Shown: piece after piece, positions 1 to 7,697 of the stretch
How the letters are laid out: every line of letters begins with the position of its first letter
Numbering within the stretch: position 1 is the stretch's first letter
Source: Victivallales bacterium
GTDB taxonomy: Bacteria > Verrucomicrobiota > Lentisphaeria > Oligosphaerales > Oligosphaeraceae
NCBI GenBank assembly: GCA_017963875.1
Contig: JAGCTA010000139.1
Coordinates: forward strand, 1 to 15,048
Length of the DNA stretch: 15,048 nt
Direction: 5' to 3'
The notes under the pieces: model-generated
Told to the model about the DNA's origin: nothing
Seen by the model: the letters and a program-made list of their open reading frames with translations, nothing else
The model's database searches: none
Translations under genes and position numbers: made by a program

Positions 1-1187
1 AACAGGTTCCCGAACAGGTCAGAAAACTGTTGAAACTGCCATATTCAATCAAAACAGATGGCGAATTGTTCTGCGCATTGCGCGATTGCGACAGCGTTCC
101 GACATTGCTGATTTCCAACCAGGGGAAAAGCCCCACCGATTTAGAACTGATAGCGAACCTTCCAACGCCAATGGCTGCAAAGGTCGTGGGCGAGGACGCC
201 GAATGGCAATATGACGGCAGTCCAATTCACCTTGATGAAGAGCAGGCAGTTCTTCTTCGCTTTGGAATCACCATGGAACAGAAGACGCCGACGCTGGAAT
301 GGGGGGGGCTTCCCGATGGAGGCACAAAACTGGCGGGCCCATGGAACTATTCATTAGACAGGCCGAACAACTCGCTTGTGGGGTTTGAACTTGGACTCTG
401 CCCCGATAATGCGGCTCGGGACGACTGCGCCAAGGTACCGCTATGGCTTCCTGTCACATGGGATGGCTGCCACGATCTGGATTTTTCACCCGAAGAATAT
501 CCGTATTATTGGCTGCGCGGCTCCTTTGTCGTAGAGGACAGCCGCGTGATTGGCGGACTTTCTTTGGTCGTGGAAAGCAACGAAGTCGAGGCGGTCTATG
601 TAAACGGCAGGCGGATGGCTGAACCTTCAGAATATCCGCTATGGACGAATGAATGCATGAAATACAGGATTGAAGATGCTGTGAATACAGGTAAAAACAA
701 TCTGCTGATTCTTTGCAAGACAAGCATTTGGGCCTCCAGCAAGTATCATACGATGTTGGCCGCGATGAATTGCATCGAACCTATTGTCCTGCACGGGAAC
801 TTCGCGACGAAAGGCGGTGAGAAGATTCCACATCTCTCGCCTTTGCTAGAGACATTGTCAATGGATGATTGGGGCAAGCAAGGTTTCCCATACTATTCTG
901 GGGACATTACATACCATTGCACGCTGAATTGCGGAAAGGCTCCCATTGTGGAGATTCCAAATCCAGGCGAAGCAGCAGTTGAACTATGGTTGAATGGCAA
1001 ACTTCTTGATACGAAACTCTGGAAGCCATACCGTTTCGATTTGATGCCCTTCTGGCAGGCTGATGGCATAAATAAACTGGACATCCGCCTTGTCGGCACA
1101 GTGGGAAACCTCTTCCCGCGAGCCTTCTGGAACAGAAAACTATCCCTTCGACCGTTTGGACTGCTGGAGCCTGTCGTGATTCTTTGA
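1..1187 (+). CDS. C-terminal part of a large glycosidase-like protein (partial, runs off left edge)
   Basis: The reading frame is open from base 3 to the TGA at 1185-1187 (394 codons visible). A TTG at 30 could be taken as a start, but it has no ribosome binding site and the frame continues upstream, so I treat the gene as cut by the window edge. The first 80 or so residues resemble the small beta domain that follows a catalytic barrel in many glycosidases (ISNQG..., then a run ending in LDEEQAVLLRF). Two jelly-roll, galactose-binding-like modules seem to follow: one with WLPVTWDG, YYWLRGSF and VYVNGRRM, and one with FPYYSGDITY, VELWLNGKLL and PYRFDL. The pattern 'P-Y-Y-S-G-x-x-x-Y ... NG' is typical of the sugar-binding sandwiches in GH2- and GH106-type enzymes. 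No catalytic residues are in view, so family and substrate are open; an alpha-L-rhamnosidase-like (GH106) enzyme is one guess. Confidence 0.72.
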   Translation, partial: QVPEQVRKLLKLPYSIKTDGELFCALRDCDSVPTLLISNQGKSPTDLELIANLPTPMAAKVVGEDAEWQYDGSPIHLDEEQAVLLRFGITMEQKTPTLEWGGLPDGGTKLAGPWNYSLDRPNNSLVGFELGLCPDNAARDDCAKVPLWLPVTWDGCHDLDFSPEEYPYYWLRGSFVVEDSRVIGGLSLVVESNEVEAVYVNGRRMAEPSEYPLWTNECMKYRIEDAVNTGKNNLLILCKTSIWASSKYHTMLAAMNCIEPIVLHGNFATKGGEKIPHLSPLLETLSMDDWGKQGFPYYSGDITYHCTLNCGKAPIVEIPNPGEAAVELWLNGKLLDTKLWKPYRFDLMPFWQADGINKLDIRLVGTVGNLFPRAFWNRKLSLRPFGLLEPVVIL

Positions 1188-1223
1188 GCAATGCTTTACT
1201 ACACCGCTGATTCGGCTTTTCTA

Positions 1224-1395
1224 TGTGCTGCGCTTGCCGCTACGCGACTGCGTTACGCACACCCGATGGTCCGATGATCCCGCCGCCGCTAACGTGGCCC
1301 TAACAACAGTCACGCGGGGTTCCGTGGGTTTCTTTCGCAATACTGCGGCGCTGTTGCGCTATGGGCTAGGCTTGGCAGTGAAACGCCTCATGTCT
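1224..1395. repeat. GC-rich, hairpin-prone intergenic block; possible dispersed repeat
   Basis: This stretch is clearly richer in G and C than the AT-rich DNA after it and is packed with self-complementary segments. GCCC (1297-1300) plus CAACAG (1304-1309) can pair with CTGTTG (1351-1356) plus GGGC (1363-1366). CGCA-ATAC-TGCG forms a small hairpin inside that stem, and GTGC/GCAC bracket the 5' part near 1224-1260. A 68-codon open frame crosses the block, but it has no ribosome binding site and no recognisable domain, and such frames arise readily in GC-rich DNA. It could be an intergenic repeat, a non-autonomous mobile element remnant or a structured RNA. No target duplication or terminal inverted repeat was seen. 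Confidence 0.3.
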
Positions 1396-1471
1396 TCTGC
1401 ATCTTGTCCAGATTGCCATATCATACTTTGAAATCTTCCCATAGACATTTTCTGAAAAATCAAATGGATTT

Positions 1472-1505
1472 TTGACAAGAGAGTCTTCGGCAATTACATT
1501 ATGAT
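1472..1505 (+). promoter_or_regulatory. candidate sigma-70 promoter upstream of the structured intergenic segment
   Basis: A perfect -35 hexamer TTGACA lies at 1472-1477. Exactly 17 bases later comes TACATT (1495-1500, 4 of 6 matches). An overlapping TATGAT (1500-1505) matches better but its 22-base spacer is too long. If used, transcription would start at about 1507-1512 and run into the self-complementary region ending at T6 near 1895. The -35 is convincing and the -10 is mediocre. Confidence 0.4.
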
Positions 1506-1506
1506 A

Positions 1507-1895
1507 TTTTCATTAATAATTCTATTCCCCATGAGGGTAGATAGTTGCGCCTATCTCAAGGATACTGTGTAATGGTCTACCCAAAGACTGCCTCTTCAGG
1601 GAAAACGAAACATGGGCAAATAGCCATCGAAAGGATTCCGACATCTGAAAGGTCAAGCCGCACGAGGGACAGTGCAACATTAAATTGTCAAAGGAATACG
1701 AAAACTAACTGTCTGATATTAACATAGTTGCGAATTCTTTCGCAACGCCCCATTGCTTGGCGTACATTCGAAACTACCACTTTCCGCAAACGCACCCAGG
1801 CGACACCTCGACAAACCTAGTGGGTGTTGTCTGTTTATGTTTGGGTGCAGGATGTGGTAGTCCGCGAATGTGCATACAACAGACAACACTTTTTT
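1507..1895 (+). ncRNA. candidate structured non-coding RNA, about 385 nt, unknown class
   Basis: No good gene is visible here, but the plus strand is dense in pairing potential. AGATAG (1539-1544) pairs with CTATCT (1551-1556), in competition with GGGTAGA (1535-1541)/TCTACCC (1576-1582). GTTGCGAA (1727-1734) and TTCGCAAC (1739-1746) make an 8-bp stem with loop TTCT, and CGCC (1746-1749)/GGCG (1759-1762) may follow. A long three-part hairpin uses 1762-1770 with 1865-1873, 1773-1780 with 1854-1861, and 1792-1798 with 1842-1848. Its apical loop holds the left arm of a further 16-bp stem (1824-1839 with 1873-1889), so the two structures cross as a pseudoknot. The T-run at 1890-1895 would end the transcript. 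I cannot match it to tmRNA, RNase P, 6S, SRP or a riboswitch class I know. It may be an independent RNA or a leader. The next 170 bases (1896-2066) show nothing firm. Confidence 0.38.
1824..1895 (+). terminator. intrinsic-terminator-like stem with T6 tail
   Basis: The 12-mer at 1824-1835 (GTGTTGTCTGTT) is perfectly complementary to 1878-1889 (AACAGACAACAC). TATG (1836-1839) and CATA (1873-1876) extend the stem to 16 bp across one bulged C. Six T residues (1890-1895) follow at once. The loop of about 33 nt is long for a terminator, and the stem is not GC-rich. The loop sequence can itself pair with upstream bases, so the stem may be conditional rather than constitutive. Confidence 0.45.
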
Positions 1896-2066
1896 CATTC
1901 AATGGACCTAAAATTCTCCAATGCAACTGCGTGATTCATGACGGCATTTTCAATATGCAGGATGGCATCTGCCTCCTGTCATTTTATATGCCACATTGAT
2001 TTCAACAGAATAGCCGTTGATTCCAAGTACGAAAAACAACTCTCCACAACTCCATTCCCCATTGGC

Positions 2067-2095
2067 TGGACATTCACTTATTCCTGCATTATAAT
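2067..2095 (+). promoter_or_regulatory. near-consensus sigma-70 promoter for the large secreted glycosidase
   Basis: TGGACA (2067-2072, 5 of 6 matches to the -35 consensus), a spacer of exactly 17 bases and TATAAT (2090-2095, perfect -10). Transcription would start near 2102, leaving a 5' leader of about 75 nt before the ATG at 2177. It lies downstream of the structured segment ending at 1895, so the glycosidase does not need read-through from that RNA. Confidence 0.72.
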
Positions 2096-2176
2096 GTCTG
2101 CAACGCACAGTTCGAAAGCGGCGGGTACAAAACTCTGGTTCGAACTCATTTCCACAGCATATTGAACATGCCAGCC

Positions 2177-5100
2177 ATGAAAACACACATTTTGATACTC
2201 ATATTGCTTCTCCCAATTCTTCTGTCCGCTCAGGCATTGGACGTATTGCCGACGATTTGCGGTGATGCAGCCTTGAAGGACGGTGCCAGCGGCACCTGGA
2301 TATTGGAAAACAACCTGCCACGTATCACCAAAAACAATTCGGAAGGATACATCCTCCTGTCTGGCCCATACAAACTCAATCCCGACATCGAACCTGGGCA
2401 AACCTACGAGGCCACCGCCGAATTTGATATCATCGGCAATGACACGGGCGCACTGATGGTCTCCATGCCTGGGGGAACGAGGCGGCCATTCCCCATACGC
2501 CAACTCTCCTCCAGCGGGCAAGCCGTCATCGTCTTCACCGCCAGACCAGACGAAACCAAGGCGCATTTCCACGCCGTCGTGCGCGGTCATGGCGAGGTTT
2601 TCGTCAAGTCGATGAGATTGACGAAAATCAATCCCGCCGAGTACAATCAACTGCAGGCACTTTATGGTACTGCGGTGATGCACGAAGGAGCCGAAGGCAC
2701 TTGTGAAACAAAAGACGGCATCGTCACCATCGTCAAGACAAAAGAGCCTGGATATATCCTCTACGCAGGACTTGACAACACGATGTTGCCGCTGTCGCCT
2801 GGCACCTCCTACGAGGTAACCTCCGACATGGAACTTTACGGCGACTCATACGGCGCACTGATGCTCTCCATGCCTGGCGGCAACCGCCGTCCGTTTCCCA
2901 TCAAGATGCTCGACCGCAGCGGTACCGCCTCCATCCGTTTCACTGCAAATGACGATGAAACAAAACTGAGGCTGCATCTTGTCGTTCGCGGCCATGGCAA
3001 GGCGATTTTCAAAAACATTAAAATCCGTGAACTGCCGCCAGCGAACCCGTCGAAAAAGACATTCAGCGGAACGGAAATTCGACAGACATGGAGCATCGAA
3101 AACGCAATCAGTGAAAGAGATTTCTCTGACGGTCTGTCGTGCATCGCTTCCGACCGCACGCGCATTGTCAGCCCGAGGCTTGAATGGAATGCGACGGACG
3201 TTCCAGCCATTGAACTGGACATGGCATATCATCCAGACGGCGGGTCAGCAATTATATACTTCACAGGCATTGAAAACGGCAAGACCTTCACGGGATCGCT
3301 CAGCAGAACGGCGATTCCGTCTGGAGAGAAGCGGACAGTCACGTTCTTCTTTGCAAATCAGCCTGCCTGGCGTGGAAAGATAACACAGATTTCCTTCGGA
3401 GTTAACATCCATTCGCAAGGCGATTTCACGGTCAGTGGCGTTCGAGCACTGTCTGAACCTAACCTCATTCCAGATGCTAAACACGGCGGCGTCCATCCCA
3501 TTGAAATGATTCATCCAGGCGCGGACTATTCGCTATCATGGCGAAATGAACGACATTCGGGGGTGACAGTAACACTCAATGACTACGATGGGAAAACACT
3601 CGTACAGCACGTGCTACCTCCAAACCAACAAACACTGCTTTTCACCGCTCCATTGGATACAGTGTCCGCAACAGCAAAATACACAGATGGCGAGGGCTAT
3701 CCGCTTCTGCTCTGCGACAAACTGCCTTTCTTCGGTGCTCTTCAAGAAGTCCGCTGGACTTCGCCATGGATTTGGACTGGCGTCCGAGACGAACCACAAG
3801 GGCGCGTCAGGTTCACGCGCGAATTTACGCTATCGGCATCGCCAAGACGCGCAGAAATTCGATATACGGCCGACGATGCTTTCTCGGCAGATTTCAACGG
3901 CCACAGATTCACCAAGCAAATTGCCAATCTCCACTGCACCGAGCGCAGAGATGTGACACAATTTCTGAAAGCAGGAGACAACCACATCGACATCGACGTC
4001 GATAATGATTCAGGCGCTGGCGGGCTTCTTTTTGAACTCTACGCTGAACTTGAAAACGGCGAAGTATTCACGCTTCGCAGCGATTCGACATGGACATTCT
4101 CCTACGAGGGGAAGACAGGCCAGGCGGTCGAGCGCGGTGTTCCGCCACAAGGCGTTTGGGGAGACAAGGTTGATTGCCTCTATATCGGGCCGCGCACAGA
4201 TGCAGACATCCGCAATTTCTCCGAAAATGGCTTTGAAATCAAGCCAGAAAACACTTGTCAGGACTTTGGAAACGTCATGATTGCTGTCACATCAGATACA
4301 GGCGAAACGAGACAAATCCAAGTGCCTCTCACGCCGCGTTCGGGCAAATGGCGAAAAGGCGAATGGAACAGAGTCAAATTGCAGTTTAATTCCGAACTCA
4401 CAGCAGGAATGACGGGACGCAATTTCATGTTGTCCATCGTCCCAGAATACTTTACCGTCCCCAACGGCCTGTCCTGCCGCATGACGCCACGAATAAACGG
4501 CCTCTGCGACTTCCCGACCGTCAGACTCGTAGGCGCAGGCCAGCGGCCATTCTTCGAGGTTGACGGAAAGCGACTGGCCCCATTCTACTTCGACCTGCCT
4601 TTCAGTTTCATTGACATGCCCTTCCAGAAAGCGCATTTCGCCGCCAACGCGGCTCGTGCTGGCTGCAACATTGTCCGCAGTTGGTATGGACTTCGTGATT
4701 TCTGGAAAGCACCAGACGAATTCGACTTCTCACCGCTCGATTTGGCCATCGCGGTCATCCGCTCGCAAATGCCAGATGCGCACATCATCATTACCTGCAA
4801 GACCTACATGCCCGACTGGTGGCTTGAAGAGAATCCTGACGACCGCATCGAATGGTTCAAGGAAAATCGTCCATACCGCAACTACTACCAGACGCTTGCA
4901 TCGCTCAAGTGGAAACAGGATGCGCAAATCGGCATCAAGGCGCTGATTGAGCATCTGCGCAATTCAGGCAACGCCAAATACGTCATCGGCATCGTCTTCG
5001 CAGACGGCGATACCTGCGAATGGCTTTGGGCAAGCCATCCATACGGTGGACGACATCATTTTATCTTCCAAAGCAAGGCCCCCGCAGACAAGGAGGCATT

Positions 5101-6592
5101 TGGACAATTCCTAACGCAAAAATACGGATTGCTCCCCTATTCCGCTGAAATCCCCGAACCTGAAACATGGAATGTCCGCGACGAAGGCGTCTTCCTCGAC
5201 CCGATAAAGAGCCAGAAGGTCATCGACTATTGGGACTTCCGAAGCAATGCCTGCTCCGAAGGCATCCGTACCTTCACAGCGCTCGTGAAAAAGGAGACAA
5301 ACCGCAAATTGCTTAGCGGAGCCTACTACGGCTACCATGTTCAGTTGAGCAGGGTCTTCCACCTTTTCCAAGGCAGCGGTCACCTGCGCCTTCACGAGGT
5401 AGCAACCAGCGGCGACTGCGACCTGTTTTTCGCGCCGACGCAATACGGCCTGCGCGTTCCAGGCGAGTCCGACGGCACGATGCAACCCGCAACGGCAATC
5501 ACCTGCAACGGAGGTCTGTCAATCATGGAGTTCGACTACCGCACCTATACGGAATATACGCCTGGCCAACTCCATAATGGCGCTGCAGATACGCCTGCTA
5601 TGACACTAAGCCTGCTCGACAAGGGCTTTGGCGTTGCGCTCGTCCGCGCGACAGGTGGTCATTGGATGGAACTTCACGAACGTTGGTTCCGCGAACCGCT
5701 CCAATATGGCCATGTCGGTCGTCTGATGAACCTATATCGTTCGTTGCCTGAAAAAACGTCTGGAACCGTCCAGCCAGACGTCTGTCTGGTCAACAGCGAA
5801 ACATCGCCCTTGCGAACTGCAAGCAACACAGGCGACGGAATCTACCGCGCGGTTATCTACGAAATATGCCGCATCATGCCACGCACAGGCGCGTCATATC
5901 GTCATGTGCTCTTAAGCGACCTGCTGACTCCAGGCAAGATTCCTCCCCACAAATTCTATGTGTTTCTAGATTTGTTCGAACTGACGACAAAACAGCGAAC
6001 CGCGTTGAAGGAACGTCTCTCAGCCGAAGGTGCCCATGCCCTATGGCTCTATGCGCCTGGCGTGCTGAGGCCAGGCGAAAAAGTTCGTTCTGAAGGCATC
6101 ACGGAAATGACTGGCATTCAAGTCGAGCGAATCGACACCCCCTGGAGTGCCAACTGGAAAAGCACACCTGAATTTGGAGGACGAACTCGCCAGGCATTTC
6201 TTACCACTGGCCTGAACTTCCGCCCCGTAGATGGCTATGACACAGTTGTTGCCAAATCTGGCAAGCACGTGTCTGTCGCTGGACACACGTCAGACAGACG
6301 CACAGACTACTTCTCAGCCGCTCTGGTTCCACAGGAGCATGCGCTTCAGGAAATGTTCCGCCGCGCAGGCGTCCACCTCTATCAAAGAGGCACCGATGTC
6401 ATCCACGCTGGAAATGATGTCATCATACTGCATGCGGTTACTAGAGGAACAAAAGAACTCCTGATTCCGCAGGAGCACTTTGTAACGCAGATTCTCGGTC
6501 CGAAAGTATCCATTGATTCAGCGCATCCATCTTGGACTGCACAACCAGGAATCACATACGGTTTTCTGCTGAAAAAACAGACAGATTTGTAG
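2177..6592 (+). CDS. large secreted multi-domain glycosidase, clan GH-A (GH42-like) barrel with rhamnosidase-type accessory domain
   Basis: Start chosen at 2177 because MKTHILILILLLPILLSAQA is a clean signal peptide; ATG 2168 and TTG 2162 are in-frame alternatives and no Shine-Dalgarno decides. The 1471-residue product has two tandem beta modules (about 30-150 and 165-288), another jelly-roll-like region (about 295-440), and a segment like the N-terminal domain of bacterial alpha-L-rhamnosidases (about 525-650: SPWIWTG, RFTREFTL, ADDAFSADFNGH). A TIM-barrel-like domain follows (about 788-1195). There, DTCEW (E948) sits where the acid/base is expected and MEFDYRT (E1118) where the nucleophile is expected. 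A GH42-like trimerisation/glutaminase-fold domain and a C-terminal beta domain finish the protein. It probably acts outside the cytoplasm on a plant glycan. Beta-galactosidase-like activity is a guess. The gene has its own promoter and converges with the minus-strand operon, 28 bp away, with no terminator hairpin visible between them. Confidence 0.85.
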   Translation: MKTHILILILLLPILLSAQALDVLPTICGDAALKDGASGTWILENNLPRITKNNSEGYILLSGPYKLNPDIEPGQTYEATAEFDIIGNDTGALMVSMPGGTRRPFPIRQLSSSGQAVIVFTARPDETKAHFHAVVRGHGEVFVKSMRLTKINPAEYNQLQALYGTAVMHEGAEGTCETKDGIVTIVKTKEPGYILYAGLDNTMLPLSPGTSYEVTSDMELYGDSYGALMLSMPGGNRRPFPIKMLDRSGTASIRFTANDDETKLRLHLVVRGHGKAIFKNIKIRELPPANPSKKTFSGTEIRQTWSIENAISERDFSDGLSCIASDRTRIVSPRLEWNATDVPAIELDMAYHPDGGSAIIYFTGIENGKTFTGSLSRTAIPSGEKRTVTFFFANQPAWRGKITQISFGVNIHSQGDFTVSGVRALSEPNLIPDAKHGGVHPIEMIHPGADYSLSWRNERHSGVTVTLNDYDGKTLVQHVLPPNQQTLLFTAPLDTVSATAKYTDGEGYPLLLCDKLPFFGALQEVRWTSPWIWTGVRDEPQGRVRFTREFTLSASPRRAEIRYTADDAFSADFNGHRFTKQIANLHCTERRDVTQFLKAGDNHIDIDVDNDSGAGGLLFELYAELENGEVFTLRSDSTWTFSYEGKTGQAVERGVPPQGVWGDKVDCLYIGPRTDADIRNFSENGFEIKPENTCQDFGNVMIAVTSDTGETRQIQVPLTPRSGKWRKGEWNRVKLQFNSELTAGMTGRNFMLSIVPEYFTVPNGLSCRMTPRINGLCDFPTVRLVGAGQRPFFEVDGKRLAPFYFDLPFSFIDMPFQKAHFAANAARAGCNIVRSWYGLRDFWKAPDEFDFSPLDLAIAVIRSQMPDAHIIITCKTYMPDWWLEENPDDRIEWFKENRPYRNYYQTLASLKWKQDAQIGIKALIEHLRNSGNAKYVIGIVFADGDTCEWLWASHPYGGRHHFIFQSKAPADKEAFGQFLTQKYGLLPYSAEIPEPETWNVRDEGVFLDPIKSQKVIDYWDFRSNACSEGIRTFTALVKKETNRKLLSGAYYGYHVQLSRVFHLFQGSGHLRLHEVATSGDCDLFFAPTQYGLRVPGESDGTMQPATAITCNGGLSIMEFDYRTYTEYTPGQLHNGAADTPAMTLSLLDKGFGVALVRATGGHWMELHERWFREPLQYGHVGRLMNLYRSLPEKTSGTVQPDVCLVNSETSPLRTASNTGDGIYRAVIYEICRIMPRTGASYRHVLLSDLLTPGKIPPHKFYVFLDLFELTTKQRTALKERLSAEGAHALWLYAPGVLRPGEKVRSEGITEMTGIQVERIDTPWSANWKSTPEFGGRTRQAFLTTGLNFRPVDGYDTVVAKSGKHVSVAGHTSDRRTDYFSAALVPQEHALQEMFRRAGVHLYQRGTDVIHAGNDVIILHAVTRGTKELLIPQEHFVTQILGPKVSIDSAHPSWTAQPGITYGFLLKKQTDL
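2290..3040 (+). repeat. tandem duplication of an approx. 120-residue beta module inside the glycosidase
   Basis: Two copies can be read in order. Both contain GYIL near the start, then P-G-x-x-Y-E, a G-A-L-M-x-S-M-P-G-G motif followed by RRPFPI, then D-E-T-K, and end in VVRGHG plus a short strand with K. Copy 1 covers about residues 38-152 and copy 2 about 173-287. DNA identity is patchy (the GGCGCACTGATG core is shared), so the duplication is old but the surface motif RRPFPI...RGHG is held. They look like carbohydrate-binding or spacer modules. Confidence 0.7.
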
Positions 6593-6620
6593 AAAAAATC
6601 AGCCTTACTTCTTGATGCAA

Positions 6621-7673
6621 TCACAGTCTTGCGATAATTGCGTCAGTGACCTCAGTTGTCGTTGCCGTGCCGCCGATATCGCCTGTACGGACTTTCCGTT
6701 CCCTCAGCACTGCTTCCATGGCATTCATCAGCCGTTCCGCCATTGCCGTCTCGCCAAGTTCATCAAGCATCATTGCAATCGCCCAGAACGTACCAACGGG
6801 ATTTGCGATATTCCGTCCTGCGATATCTGGGGCAGAACCATGAATCGGCTCGAACATCGGAGGATATTTCTTCTCAGGATTGATGTTCCCAGATGGTGAA
6901 ATGCCGATGCTCCCAAGCATCGCCGAGCCGAGGTCTGTCAAGATGTCGCCGAACAGATTGCTTGCGACAACTACCTGAAGGCGATCTGGATGCATGATGA
7001 AATAGCCAGCAAGCGCGTCTATATGCATTTTGGATGACGATATGTCTGGATAATCCTTGCGGACCTCTTCGTAAATCTTGTCCCAAAATACCATGGAATA
7101 ATTTAGCGCATTGGATTTCGTGGCGCTGATGACGTTGTTTCTGCCATGCCTGACGGCATACTCAAACGCATACCGCAGGATTCTCTCCGTACCTTTCCTT
7201 GTAAATACGCCCAATTGCACCGCCTTTTCTTCTGGAGTTCCGACATTTTCAAAACTCCCCTTGCCGCAATACTCGCCCTCTGAATTCTCACGTATACAAA
7301 CAAAATCAATCGCATCATTCTTCAATGGAGAATCCAAACCGTCAAGAAGTTTGACAGGACGCAGGTTGACATATTGATCAAAGCCAACGCGAATGGGCAG
7401 CAGCAGTTCACGCAGGGAAATATGGTCAGGAACACCAGGGAACCCCACGGCACCGAGTAGAATGGCGTCACAGTCCGAAAGTTGCGAGAGACCATCTGGA
7501 GGCATCATCTGCCCCGTCTTCAGATAATACTCGCAACTCCACTCAAACGGGCGGTAGGTGAACTTTACGTCCCCATGCAATTTTGACAAGGCATCCATGA
7601 CTCGGACGCCTTCCCTGATGACTTCCCTGCCGATTCCATCCCCTGGAATCAAATCAATCACTAAATTCTTCAT
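6621..7673 (-). CDS. tartrate/D-malate dehydrogenase-like enzyme (isopropylmalate dehydrogenase superfamily)
   Basis: The 350-residue product belongs to the NAD-dependent beta-decarboxylating dehydrogenases. Visible motifs are IPGDGIG (9-15), LLPIRVGFDQYVNLRPV (91-107, the form typical of the tartrate/D-malate branch TtuC/DmlA), RENSEGEY (128-135), the ATKSN lysine (K186), the metal-binding region with D219 and NLFGDILTD (D243, D247), and EPIHGSAPDIAG (275-286) for NAD. Members oxidise and often decarboxylate a 2-hydroxyacid such as D-malate, tartrate or 3-isopropylmalate in the cytosol. No leu genes are nearby, which argues against leucine biosynthesis. Its start lies 24 bp after the GH28-like gene's stop, with an AGGA 5 nt before the ATG, so it is the last gene of a leftward operon. 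An acid derived from sugar breakdown is a plausible substrate; the exact one is not determined. Confidence 0.88.
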   Translation of the reverse strand: MKNLVIDLIPGDGIGREVIREGVRVMDALSKLHGDVKFTYRPFEWSCEYYLKTGQMMPPDGLSQLSDCDAILLGAVGFPGVPDHISLRELLLPIRVGFDQYVNLRPVKLLDGLDSPLKNDAIDFVCIRENSEGEYCGKGSFENVGTPEEKAVQLGVFTRKGTERILRYAFEYAVRHGRNNVISATKSNALNYSMVFWDKIYEEVRKDYPDISSSKMHIDALAGYFIMHPDRLQVVVASNLFGDILTDLGSAMLGSIGISPSGNINPEKKYPPMFEPIHGSAPDIAGRNIANPVGTFWAIAMMLDELGETAMAERLMNAMEAVLRERKVRTGDIGGTATTTEVTDAIIARL

Positions 7674-7697
7674 CGGTATCCTGTTTCTTTAATCTAA

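Noticed and set aside
1296..1370. Possible integron attC site because of CTAAC...TGTTG arms with internal pairing
   Set aside because: The ends do not fit the RYYYAAC ... GTTRRRY rule (the right side reads GTTGCGC), and no integrase or cassette array is present.
1225..1431. 68-codon open frame as a small gene
   Set aside because: No ribosome binding site, no recognisable domain, and the GC-rich palindromic DNA explains an open frame by itself.
1600..1660. Resemblance to a cyclic-di-GMP-I (GEMM) riboswitch: GGGCAAA, CGAAAG, GAC and CAAGCC in the right order
   Set aside because: The second half of the aptamer, including the tetraloop-receptor helix, is not recognisable, the first helix is imperfect, and no expression platform lies at the expected distance. 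Rfam search would decide.
1757..2165. Overlapping 75-80 codon frames on the plus strand as genes
   Set aside because: They run through the hairpin region or through the promoter at 2067-2095, lack ribosome binding sites and have no protein-like composition.
2078..2683. 201-codon minus-strand frame
   Set aside because: It lies across the promoter and 5' end of the large glycosidase, whose frame has a signal peptide and domain repeats; this is an antisense shadow.
6593..6620. Bidirectional terminator between the convergent genes
   Set aside because: The 28-bp gap has A- and T-rich bits but no inverted repeat.
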